Shown here: piece after piece, positions 20,892 through 31,606 of the stretch
Numbering within the stretch: position 1 is the first letter of the stretch
Layout: each line of letters opens with the position of its first letter
Assembly (NCBI RefSeq): GCF_032884065.1
Contig: NC_088872.1
Coordinates: 38,671,132 to 38,735,131 of the forward strand
DNA: 64,000 nt
Origin: Artemia franciscana
Lineage: Eukaryota > Arthropoda > Branchiopoda > Anostraca > Artemiidae
Direction: 5' to 3'
Made by a program: the position numbers and the translations under genes
The notes under the pieces: generated by a model
What the model was told of the DNA's origin: nothing
The model's input: the letters and a program-made list of their open reading frames with translations, nothing else
Database searches by the model: none

Positions 20892-21951
20892 TTGATTCTG
20901 AGCATGCGCATAATTCATTAAGTCCAAGTTTACCCGCAATATTTTTAAATAGAAAAGTTTTCATACTTTTAGATAAGGGTGAAAACACCAAGTGGAAAAT
21001 TAAACCTTCAGTTTCAAAATGTTTTAGAGTGCAATTCTCTATCTTAAATATCTGCTTAGATTTCCAATCTAAATAATTTCTGAGATGACATTATCTTTCA
21101 GTAAAAATTTTAGTTCCCAGTTCAAATAAAAACATTTATTCAGATCCTTAGAAATACTTACTTATCAAATGCAATGAAAAGTAAAAAGAAAATTTCGGCT
21201 ACCCGGGAAAATTTTAACTTCTTAAGGCTAAAAATGGATGCCTGAGGTTGTCACTGCACGTTTTGTAAGTATTCAAGAGTGACTTTTAATGTCATGACCA
21301 CTACATGTTTTCATTTTAGTCTCAAGAAATTTCAATAATTCATGTATAGCCGGCCAAAATTATTTTTTATTTTTTAATGTATTTGAAAATTAGAGCGTTT
21401 TTTTTATAATTGTAAGTTTATTTTTCTCTTTTCTGTCAACGGTAAATCTTGTAATAATTTTCTACTTCTTGTTAGCTTTTTCTACCGATATAATGTGCAT
21501 CCCAATGATTCTGGCATGTAACATTTAACACAAAAACCACGCATTTGTTTGCTTCAAAATAATTCGTAGCTATAGCATTGCCCTCGCGTATTTGGCAACC
21601 CTTACAGGATGAAATGTGTTTGGTACTCAATATTTGTGATGACCTACAAAACCCAAAACCATTAAAATCTTTCAATAGCAGGTGAACCTTTAGTAAACAA
21701 TGCCAGATCTAGGGAAGGGAGCAAGAAATCTAACGTGATCCAGGTAGAAAAGGCAAAAATGAGAGGGTGATTTAAGGTGCTTTTCTGTGGGGGAACAATG
21801 AAATACAAAATATTCCCTTTCCTAGGTTTTGAAAAACACATTTTGGAAAAACTTTAGAAATTTCTATATTTATTGGAAAACAATGACTTGTGTTATCACA
21901 AAAATTTACGATTCAGAAATCGGTAGTATATTACAGATAGATGGCAGTTTG
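20892..21951. other. No gene recognised
   Basis: AT-rich DNA. A 67-codon minus-strand open frame (21472-21675) has several Cys/His residues but no known motif and no splice or start context. Confidence 0.4.
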
Positions 21952-22805
21952 TCAAACAGTTCGTGGTAACGAACTGTAGTAAGGAGTGACCCGGCTCAAT
22001 AGTAACCAAAAGTCTAAAAAATGGAATTTTGATACCAATAGCTACATCAAAAGAATCGCATTTTAATGCTGATTTTAAATATATAAGTTTCATCAAGTTT
22101 AATCTTACCCAGCAAAAGTTACGAGCCTGAGAGTATTTGCCTTATTTTAGAAATTGAGGGAAACTACCCCTAAAAGTCATAGAATCTTAACGAAAATCAC
22201 ACCATCAGATTCAGCGTATCAGAAAACCCCATTGAAGGAGTTTCAAGCTCCTATCCGCAAAATGTGGAATTTTGTATTTTCTGCCAGAAGGCAGATTACG
22301 GGTGCGTGTTTATTTGTTTGTTTTTTTTTTCCCCATGGGTGATCGTGTCGACCCAGTGGTCCTAGAATCTTGCAAGAGAACTCATTCTAACGGAAATGAA
22401 AAGTTCTAGTGCCCTTTTTAAGTGACCAAAAAAATTGGACGGCACCTAGGCCCCCTCCCATGCTAATTATTTTCCCAAAGTCACCGGATCAAAATTCTGA
22501 GATAGCCATTTTATTCAGCGTTGTCGAAAAACCTTATAAATATGTCTTTATGGACGACCTACTCCCCCACAGTCCCCGTGGGAGGGGCCACAAGTTACAA
22601 ACTTTTAGCAGTGCTTACATATAGTAATGGTTATTTGGAAGTGTACAGACTTTTTCTGGGGGATTTTTAGGTGGGGGTGGGGGGTTGAGAAAATGGGTAT
22701 ATGTTGGGAGAACTTTCCTTGGAGGAATTTGTCATGGGGGAAGAAAAGTTTCATGAAGGGAGTGCAGGATTTTCTAACATTATTTAAAAAAAAACAATGA
22801 AAAAA
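21952..22805 (-). repeat. R1 repeat copy 4, 3' part
   Basis: The end palindrome CAGTTCGTGGTAACGAACTG at about 21957-21977 is followed by the R1 body in reverse. It is cut at TGAAAAAA (22798-22805) by the 4.2-kb LINE and continues after it at 27003. Confidence 0.8.
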
Positions 22806-22970
22806 TAAATTGAATTGAATTTATTTATAACCCATTATAAAACACATGAAAAACGGAGTATAATGTGAATAAAAGAAAAGATGAAAAAGAAAATGACCTA
22901 AAAACTACACAAAAACTTTGCAACACTTCACCTTACTTAAAAACAATTAAAACATACAAAAGCAAAACAT

Positions 22971-25617
22971 TCATTGAACCAAAATTGCGCTCCATGGGTG
23001 CCGACCAATTCTGCTATTATAAGCTTCTATGCTTTTTCTGATTGAAGCATTCGGGTCTATGATGCCGTATCTTTTAATGACCCAGGAGTTGCTTGACCAT
23101 GGTGGAAGGGCAAGCAGGTATTTGGCATACCGGAAATACATTCGCCGAAGTTCCTTCGTCTCGGTTATCGTAAACGTACCCCAAAAAGGTGCAAAGTGTA
23201 GGAGATTTGGGAGTGCAGAAGCATTGTAAGGTTTCGCTAGCAGTTTGCGGTTGAGTCGAAGTTTTTTTGCTACCAAGCTTCCGCATGCAGTTGCTGTTCG
23301 AAGTTGGAAATGAAGGATCAAGAGCCTTCTAGTTGCTTTAAGAGTGTCACCGATAGGAAGCCCTAAATATTTCATTTGTGATTTTGGGGAAACTGGCGTG
23401 CCGTCGAGAATAATAGTAAATCCTGCTCGAGTTTCAACCCAGTTGAATAGAGCCACGTCTGATTTTTCTCTATTGAATGTAAGGTTAATCTTAGCATATT
23501 CTTTACATAAAATAGCAAAATTTCTTTCGAACGACTGTAATGTTCGACTGGGGTTAAAATTATCATCTGCATAAGCGATAAGTGACACATTAATCCCTTT
23601 TAAAATACACGAAGGAACGTCGCTGGATTGGGCGTTCGGGATACAGTTATTAAAGGCAACTGGAGAGGTAAGGGCACCGTGTCTGACGCCTCGACGGAAT
23701 GGAATAACGAAACGTGTTATGGTCCCATCAGGTAGCCTGATTACAACAGCAAGATAGTTATGCATATCATAAAAAGCACGAATGGCAGACGTGCCAACTC
23801 CCCGTTTATATAGCTCAAGGAGAATTTGTGCGTGAATCAGAGAGTCGAAAGCGTGGCTTACATCATGACTCCCTAGGACGAGCGAATCACCAGACTTATC
23901 AGCATCTATAAGAATTGACGATAGTGCAGTAAGCGCGTGGGCACACCCTAGGCCATTTTGGAAGCCAAACTGATATGGCGGCATGTAGCATTTATCTCTA
24001 AGTTCTGGCATTACGAGTGTTTCAAAAATCTTCCAGAAAGTAGTAGCAACCGCAATAGGGCGGTATGAAGAACACTCATTCAGCGATTTTTTTTTTTGGA
24101 ACAGGAGTAAGGCGACCAGAAGAGAACGAGGTTGGAACTATACCAGTTGTGAACACCATTTGAAACATGAGATCAAGGTTACAAAGTAGTAGGGGATTTC
24201 CAAGAAGAATGTGTTTAGCACAAATATTATCTGTACCCCTCGAAAAAGGATCTTAATTTTTTGTCAAGAATTCATAATATCAGACAGTGAAACAATAAAC
24301 GTTGGTACAGTCTTTTTTGAAAGTATCCGATTGAGATCACATTTAAGGGGATATTCTACTTTGGAATCAGGTTCTGAAAACTCTTTCAAAAAATGCTGTT
24401 GCCAGGCCTCAGCAGAGATATGAGCTGAAGGAGCGTTTCTTTAACTCTGGTTGTGGGTCAAACTTTTCCACAGAAGCGTCGGATTACTCATTATCTTTTC
24501 TGAAAAATCAGAACGAATAGCGGCTCCATGTTTTTGCAGTTCTTTGGAAAAATGGCGCTTTGTGGAAATCCGTATTTGGTTCACTATGCCGTTCTTGAGT
24601 TTCCCGCATTCTATCCATATGCCTAGCCAAAATTTGGCCTTCTGGTAGGCTTCAACAAGGGATGGGTTCCCGGACCAGCCCTTAACTTGTGACCCAGCAC
24701 GGACTCTGGATCGAGGGACAAAGTGCGATTTTGCTAGTAGTAGCGCATGCGAAATAAGTGACGAGTACTTATTTAGTTTTAAACGTATTTCTGACGTGGG
24801 AATAGGTAGCCTACTGATGTTTGGAGCAAGTCAAAGGGTATTTTTATCTTCGAAAGTAGATTATCAAGCGAGTACTGATACTGAGTCAAATCAGTTTTAC
24901 ACCATTCAATGATTGTTCTCCATTTTAAAGGTCGATTTGCGCGCATTCGAAAAAATGGTGCACTGATTCGGAACGATAGTGGTAAATGGTCAGAAACAAA
25001 AAATTCACGGAGCACATCTACTGTTAATGAGCTACTAAAAATACTATTAGATACAAGGACATGGTCAAGGTTAGGTGATCCGGTAGGGTGAATATACGTA
25101 AAGTCGCCCGCTTTCGGTACAAGAGCACTCTCATTTGGAATCAGACTAAGCAGAAGAGATGAACGCGAGCTTCAACTTTTGGATATATCACAATTAAAGT
25201 CCCCCAATAAATCCAATGGAGATGAGGAGCACTAATTTTATTCATACATTTCCCCAGTTCTTTGCAGGCTAGAGCAAAATTCATTTCGGAGCAATCGTCT
25301 CTGTAGTCGGTCGGCAGGTACACATTTACTATAACAGTCTCACCAACTCTAACTGCTAAGAAATGGTCGGAATTATTAGCGTAGCAAGTCCAACCGAAGG
25401 GGCGCCCTTGTTTCTTAGGTTTTTTCGCTGGTACAAAATGGACCATGTGTGAGGGTAAGGCATCGAATATATTTCTACTATCGTTAGACAGAAAGTGTTC
25501 TTGGAGACAAATAATTTTTTCGGTGAGGCAGAGCTGTTCAAGGACGGTAATTTTGATACTAAGACTACCATTCATATTCCAGGAGACAAAACGCTTGTCA
25601 ATATAAAATTCATTCAT
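22971..25617 (-). pseudogene. LINE ORF2: endonuclease and reverse transcriptase, broken
   Basis: The N-terminus has the APE-type endonuclease start (SWNMNG, CLQEHFL, VNVYLPTDYRDD). A later segment near 25.0 kb carries the SDHLPLSFRI motif in another frame. After a linker, the reverse transcriptase has SSYRPIAVATTFWKIFE, YQFGFQNGLGCAHA, DVSHAFDSLIHA, AYADD, INLTFNREKS and MKYLGLPIG. Frameshifts lie near 25.2 kb and in the T-run near 24090. The conserved GVRQG motif reads GVRHG and is followed by ALTSP. The element is not functional as read, although the last 346 residues remain open. Confidence 0.88.
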
Positions 25618-25664
25618 TTTGGGCGTTTGAGGTCATTAACTTCGCTGACTTGTTAGATGGGCAG

Positions 25665-26471
25665 CTAGCTGCCCAATTCTTGAATTCTGAAACTTTCAAA
25701 GCCCACTTTCATTGACAGTTTTGTTGAGGTATCAAGGGATTCACGACTTGGAAAATAAAGCTTGAATGCGCGTGATTTTCCACATTGTTCGGCTTTCTCA
25801 CATCCAGAAACCTGACTTTGAATGACCTCAGCGTCATGGGTTTCAGGAATCCCTTTAATCAGTCCTATGTGCAAAGGGGTTTTTACTTTGGCATCGGATT
25901 CTGAATTTTTATTTTTGATCGCTAGTGCTATTTTTTCCGCCGTAGCCTTGTGAGCTACAGCCATGCGCCAACCGTTCCTTCCAGGCCTTAGTTCAACTTT
26001 GTTGGCGTCTAGAGCTTCGCCACATGCAGATTCGATAAAGTTCTTTCGTTCACTAGAGGGGGTGGTATGGGTAGAAACGTGGAACTCACCTTTGTTAATA
26101 CGTTCCATAAAGCCTTCAAAATGACGACACATGTCGTTTACTTTAGTAGTTATACATGCATTTATCTCCTCCATACAGGCCGGGACTTCTGTAGGTACAA
26201 AAATAACGAAGGTAGGCAAGGCCCGATTTTCCTTTGCTGACTTGACAAAGAATTTGGCTATATCCAAAGCATTTTCATCATCTTTCAGATGCTTGCGAAA
26301 GGGGTCCGGTAGACCAGATTTTAACAGCAACAGTTCTTTTGCACTTAGAATGTCATCTCTACTGAAGAATTCCACAGTACGGCTTAGAATCAGCTGGTGT
26401 TTTATGCCAGCGAGCATTGACCTCGACACAAAGTTCAACACCGCATTCCAAACGATATTATTTTTATCCAT
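25665..26471 (-). CDS. LINE ORF1 protein (RNA-binding type)
   Basis: An open 268-residue frame just upstream of ORF2, in the position of a LINE ORF1, whose product packages the element RNA. The C-terminal third has GCEKAEQCGKSRAFKLYF and SLDTSTKL, resembling the RRM-like part of insect and crustacean ORF1 proteins. No CCHC zinc knuckle was seen. The intact frame next to a broken ORF2 suggests a relatively young insertion. Confidence 0.7.
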   Translation of the reverse strand: MDKNNIVWNAVLNFVSRSMLAGIKHQLILSRTVEFFSRDDILSAKELLLLKSGLPDPFRKHLKDDENALDIAKFFVKSAKENRALPTFVIFVPTEVPACMEEINACITTKVNDMCRHFEGFMERINKGEFHVSTHTTPSSERKNFIESACGEALDANKVELRPGRNGWRMAVAHKATAEKIALAIKNKNSESDAKVKTPLHIGLIKGIPETHDAEVIQSQVSGCEKAEQCGKSRAFKLYFPSRESLDTSTKLSMKVGFESFRIQELGS

Positions 26472-27002
26472 TTTCGCTGCTAATCAGGCCGCAGTAACTA
26501 GTCCGAAAATCAGTGCAGGGGTGAGCCAAGCTCGCAATCAAATGTCAGTTAATTCAGAATAAATTATCTCACAGGGATGATTCACAATGAATGGAGGAAC
26601 CTAGGAACAAGGGAAGTGTAAGTACCCCCTCAACTATTCCCCGCAATTTATGGGTAACTTAATACTGGCGGGTGCAATACGTCGCTTGCGGGAGGCTCAT
26701 CCCCTCTTCCTGCTTGTTCCCAGTACGCTTCTTAATTATATTAAATCAAAAATTATCTATGGTCACTGAAATAATCCGAGTTAAAACCACTGAATTAATG
26801 CAGGTTTAAAATACAAAAAAATATATTCACTCTGAATCTAGGTCAAGTTGAGCCATAGCAAATATTATGAAATAGCAACTGAATTACCTGCGGTCACTGA
26901 ACTAATTAAAGTTCACAGCACTTAATTAATACAAGTCCAAAACAGGCTTTAAAATCCAATAAATCGAAAGAGGTATTCGCACTTGCAAGACTAAATGTAG
27001 AC

Positions 27003-27465
27003 TGAAAAAGTTTTTTCAACTGAAAGTAAGGAGAAGCATTAAAACTTAAAACGAATAGAAATTATTACGCATATGATGGGCTCACCTCCTCCTAATACCT
27101 CGCTCTTTACGCTAAAGCATTTTTAGTAATTTCAACTATTTATTTTACGGCTTTTGTGATTCAGGGGTTATTCTTAAGAAATTGGGACAAAGTTTAAGCT
27201 TTAGTGTAAAGAGCGAGGTACTGACGAGGGGGTGAACCCCTTCATATACGTAATAAAAACATGAGAATACAGAAGTTCGTTATGTAAGCTAATTTGTAAG
27301 TTACGTATATCTTTTACTAATAAAAACATTGGTAAAAAACTAAAAGTTCTAGTTGCTTTTTTAAGTAACCAAAAAATCGGAGGGCAACTAGGCCTCCTCC
27401 CGCGCTCCTTTTTTCTAATAATCATTCGATCAAAACCACAAGAAAGCCAATTAGCCAAAAAAATA
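27003..27465 (-). repeat. R1 copy 4 remainder with foldback FB4, plus R1 fragment
   Basis: TGAAAAAGTTTTTTCAACTG resumes the R1 copy interrupted at 22805. FB4 lies at about 27010-27260; its arms share CTCGCTCTTTAC(G/A)CTAAAGC. The R1 start segment with CTTTTACTAATAAAAACATT ends near 27340. A further minus R1 body piece (AGTTCTAGTTGCTTTTTTAA, GGCCTCCTCCCGCGCTCC) follows to 27465. Confidence 0.7.
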
Positions 27466-27489
27466 TTGGGGTGGTTAGGGGTTAGGTTA

Positions 27490-27531
27490 AATATATATTG
27501 GTTAAATATTTTTATTTAACCAATATATATT
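27490..27531. repeat. Perfect 18-bp palindrome with 6-base loop
   Basis: AATATATATTGGTTAAAT (27490-27507) and its complement (27514-27531) around ATTTTT. The neighbouring phrase GGTTAGGGGTTAGGTTA also appears near 28390. Bases 27532-28233 contain no recognised gene. Confidence 0.8.
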
Positions 27532-28233
27532 AAATATTTTAAATATTCTTTATTTAATAGCAATTAGGGTTGATTTTGTATTCGTTCTGAATTACCAGAG
27601 TTCGCAATTTTTACTGCATATCTGTTGTTATTGCTATAGTATTTTCCTAGATTTTTTTTCTCTTTTTTGCTTGAACAATATCGTCCAGGAAATTTTAAAT
27701 TATCTAATGTGTTATCAAGGATGCGAGTAAGAAAGAAAGACAAAGTGCATGCTATGTTACAAAACACAACAGATACAACGAACAATTTCGTAGGCAAAAT
27801 TGTCTTTGTTTCGTTCTGTTTAATTTTTTAAAGTATAATCGTTGCAGAAGTAAAAATAGAAAATTAAGATATCTGTTCCTAGGATTTTTTGAATTTGTCT
27901 CAATAGACCTAGTCAATGAGCCAAATTAAACGTCGCTTTACTACGCCATAATTGGGCTGTACCTCAGAATTAAAAGTTAAGTTTAATCTAAGTGATACCA
28001 TAGAAAAATTTCAAAGACCATTAAATGATCTCTATTTTCCCCCATATTTCTTAAAAAGAAACAATTAAGTCAATAATACTGAGCCGGAGACTATCAAGCC
28101 AGAAGTCCTCATTTCCTAGACTCTTTTTATTTTTGTAAACATTAATGACCAGATATTTTGAACTTTCTGCTGGAAATTCTCTGTTAACTTGGGAGGGAAG
28201 TATAAGTTTTTGAAGAAATTCGGAAGACGATTT

Positions 28234-28560
28234 GGTATTTGTTAGTTAAACGGAACACACTCAACCATTACGGTGTATAATATCTGATAGAAACCTATTT
28301 GCCTCTCTGGGATCAGTTATAGTTTGCTTATTTTGAGTGATAAAACTTACGAGGTATGTATATTTTTATTAAATATTTAATATATTTGGGTGGTTAGGGG
28401 TTAGGTTAGATATTTAATATGATGCGTTCTGCGCAGCCCGCTTTCTATAATTTTATGTCGTAGTTTCCATAATTTAGTTTCTAAAGTATTATATTATCAT
28501 CATGTATTGGTATATTTCATTAGGATTAACCTAACTTCACTTATTGGGTTGTTCCGTTTA
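28234..28560. mobile_element. R4 MITE, copy 3
   Basis: The left end GGTATTTGTTAGTTAAACGG (28234) continues ACACACTCAA. The right part TTGGGTTGTTCCGTTTAAGG (about 28541-28560) is its imperfect complement. The interior shares ATTTAATATGATGCGTTCTG and CCTAACTTCACTT with the other copies. The right boundary is uncertain because R5 begins at the same point. Confidence 0.6.
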
Positions 28561-29175
28561 AGGTGGATCTCCGAGGTTTGAAGCCAATGCTATTTTCCTA
28601 TAGCAGTGAAATGCGTATTAACAACAGATACGAGCAGATTCTTTGATGAAAAAATTACTGTGGCTTCATTGAAAGCTTTGACATGAATAGGCCGAACAAA
28701 TTTGCATTTTTTTTCTTTAGAGCTTCATAAAAAATTAATTAGTGGGGACACCTCTAATTTTTAAAAGTAGCAATAAAATTACTTTTAGAAGACGTAGAGA
28801 ATTGTAAAGTAGCCTCTCCATTTGCCTCAAGATTTAAAAAATTTTGGCCGTGAATTTTTTTTTTTATTATCATCAGTTTCCTTTAAAATTTGTCATTTAA
28901 GATATTCTTCCTTTACTGCTTAAAAGGGTTGTACTAATCATATAGCCTTGATTTTTGTGTCGTTTTGTAGATCTTATACCGACAAATAATCCCAAAGATT
29001 GTTAAGTTTGTAGTTATAACAGATGATTTTTAGAAATAATTCTTAGTATTCAACATTTCCTCCTTTCTCATTGGCTTAAGCACTCCTTGAGGGGTTTGCC
29101 AGAATATCATTAAGAATGTTGACATCTCCTTAGCATTAAGACCAGATTTAAAAGGAAGTTGAAAACATGTATAAT
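28557..29175 (+). repeat. R5 dispersed repeat, copy 1
   Basis: It starts TAAGGTGGATCTCCGAGGTT and ends with CTCCTTTCTCATTGGCTTAA and AAGACCAGATTTAAAAGG. The same two blocks, in inverse orientation and joined without about 430 bases, occur at 34432-34617. No coding frame. Confidence 0.6.
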
Positions 29176-29254
29176 TGACAACAAGACCTTGAGGCAATAT
29201 CATTTTAACACCATACGAATTGGAATTTGTTAGGTTACAAAGCAGATAACAGTT

Positions 29255-29735
29255 TGGCTTTACAAGTAAAGAAACACCGATTGTAGGCCTATAAAATGTA
29301 TGAACATTATTTTTAAAAAGAATATTATTCTTAAAAACACATCATTTTAAACATTATTGGCCTTTAAAAGTAAAGAAACACCGATTGTAGACCTATAAAA
29401 TGTATGAACATTATTTTTAAAAAAGAACATTATTCTTAAAAACACATTATTTTAAACATTATTGGCCTTTAAAAGTAAAGAAACACTGATTGTAGGCCTA
29501 TAAAATGTATGAACACTATTTTTAAAAAGAACATTATTCTTAAAAACACATTATTTTAAACATTATTGGCCTTTAAAAGTAAAGAAACATCGATTGTAGG
29601 CCTATAAAATGTATGAATATTATTTTTAAAAAGAACGTTATTCTTTAAAACACATTATTTTAGACATTATTGGCTCTTAAAAGTAAAGAAACCCCGATTG
29701 TAGGGCTATAAAATATACGAACATTATTTTTTCAA
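29255..29735 (+). repeat. 104-bp tandem satellite, about 4.5 units
   Basis: The phrase AAGTAAAGAAAC recurs at 29264, 29368, 29473, 29577 and 29681, a period of 104-105. Each unit has GATTGTAGGCCTATAAAATG, TATGAACATTATTTTT and a TTTTAAACATTATTGGC end. The units differ by scattered substitutions, more in the last one. Confidence 0.92.
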
Positions 29736-29880
29736 ATCCAAAGTTGTATTCGTCGGATATTCGTCCATTTTAGTTCAACGGGATCTCATTTTATTCCTAA
29801 TAGTGCCGTATCTTAGAATATTTTGGTTTTTCTCCATCATCTCATATAGTTGATGATTTATAAGCTCGTTCATAAATGAC

Positions 29881-29911
29881 TGATTACCCCGGTTTGGAAC
29901 CGGGGTAATCA
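29881..29911. repeat. Perfect 14-bp hairpin with 3-base loop
   Basis: TGATTACCCCGGTT, loop TGG, then AACCGGGGTAATCA. It is the most GC-rich perfect hairpin in this stretch. No neighbouring gene explains it; a transcribed structure or a transposon end are the obvious possibilities. Confidence 0.85.
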
Positions 29912-30229
29912 TATACTTTGCTTTACGGAGTAATGCATATACTTATTAAATTAATGTCATTTAAAGTGATACGTTCCTGAAGGTACATAATAAACATTAG
30001 GCACCCTTGCCCTGGGGTCATAAATACAGGTAAGGGAGGAAGGAAACCCCTTAGGGGTATTTAATAAATTTTTGAAACTACTTATAATTTATATACTATT
30101 CATCAAAAACAAGAGCTAAGAGCTCATATTGCACTTGTGACAAGGTCAAGAAGAGCCAAGAGCTCATATGATAGGAACTCTAGCAAAATTCTAAGAATCA
30201 ATAGATTGCTTTAAAAGGAAAATCAGAGG

Positions 30230-31330
30230 CTTAATGCTGGTCGGGATTTAAAATAAGAGCTTTGAGATACAGGGTACTTCTAAATATCAGAATTCATTAA
30301 GATCCGATCATCCACTCGTAAGTTAAAAATACCTCAATTTTTCAAATTTTTCCTCTCCCTTCAGCCCTCCAGATGGTCGAATCGGGGAAAACAACTGTAA
30401 CAAGTCAATTAGTGCAGCTCCCTGACATGCCTACCAATTTTTATCGTCCTAGCACGTCCAGAAGCACTAAACTCACCAAAGCACTGAACCACACCACCTA
30501 ACTCCCCCAAAGAAAACGGATCCAGTCCAGTTACGGCAATTACGTATCTACGCCGTTTATAAGCGTTTTCCAAGATTTCCAGTTCCCCCTCCAATTCCCC
30601 CCCCCCCAATGTCAAAAGATCTGGTCGGGATTTGAAAGAAGAGCTCTGAAATCTGATTTTCTTCTAATTATAAAATTTTATTAAGGTCTGGTCACCCATT
30701 CTTAAGTTAAAAACACCTCAATTTTTCTAATTTTTCCAAATTAACAACTTCTAGCTCCCTCAAAGAGAACGGGTCCGTACCAGTGATGCCGCCCCCCCCC
30801 TAATGACACTGAATCTGGTAGGGATTTAAAATGAGAGATCTGAGTTTCGAGGTCCTTCTAAATATGAAATTTCATAAAGGTACGATCACTCTTTCATAAG
30901 TTAAAATACCTAATTTTTTCTATTTTTTAGAATTAACCCTCCCTCCCCCAATCCCCCAAAGAGAACAGATCTGTTCCAGTTATGTCAATCCCGTTTCTAG
31001 GACTTGTACTTAGTTTCACCACCAAGTTTCATCCCGACCCCTGTACTCTAAGCATTTTCCAAGATTTTAGGTCCCCCCCCAACTTCCTCTTCACCGGATC
31101 CGGTCGGGATTTAAAATAAGAGCTCTGAGAGCTCTGAGATCCGGTCTTAATTTTTCTATTAACCGAAATTTTTCTGAAATATTACCGGCCCCCGAAAAAA
31201 TATTATTTTTCCGAAATAACCGGCCCCCACCCCCTCCAGATGGTAAGATCGGAAAAATGACTATTTCCAATTTAATCTGGTCCGCTCCCTGATACGCCTG
31301 CCAAATTTAGCTGTCCTAACTTACCTGGAA
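30230..31330 (+). repeat. Degenerate tandem repeat with GGTCGGGATTTAAAATAAGA units
   Basis: The phrase GGTCGGGATTTRAAAKAAGAGCTCTGAG, or close forms, recurs at about 30237, 30624, 30815 and 31100. Each is followed by blocks such as CACCTCAATTTTTCTAATTTTT, CCCCCAAAGAGAACGG and TCCAAGATTT. Spacing varies (about 190-390), so the units have gained and lost pieces. Similar AGAGCTCAT motifs extend to 30110. No gene was seen in 29736-30230 or 31330-31606. Confidence 0.7.
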
Positions 31331-31606
31331 GTGCCTAAAGTAGCAACTAAATCTCAACGTAATTAGAGTTTATTTATCAACATGGTTTGGACTTCGACAG
31401 AATGCTGAAATTTCTCAAATAGAATTTACTTACTAATATTTATATGCTATTCACCAACACTAATAGTTAACCTATAATAGTCTACTATTCAAACAACCCT
31501 AATAGGTTAAGGTTAATAATACTGCTACTAATACATTATGACCCCTAAACAATCTCTATACTATTCGCATGTCAATGCTCTTCACATGTCAATGAAAAAT
31601 CCACTT

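Larger units (their letters stand above)
22806..27002 (-). mobile_element. Near full-length two-ORF LINE (4.2 kb)
   Basis: The element contains, in minus-strand order, about 530 bases of 5' region, ORF1 (26471-25665), a 47-base gap, ORF2 (25617-22971) and a short 3' region ending ATAAATTCAATTCAATTTA. TGAAAAA occurs at both borders (22798-22804 and 27003-27009), a 7-base target-site duplication, and the interrupted R1 sequence reads on across the junctions. The short-repeat tail and ORF order fit a CR1/Jockey-like LINE; the clade is inferred. Confidence 0.85.

Noticed and set aside
27473-28410. GGTTAGGGGTTAGGTTA motifs as possible interstitial telomere (TTAGG)n
   Set aside because: Only two or three units at each site (also 18894), associated with repeat copies; too short to call telomeric.
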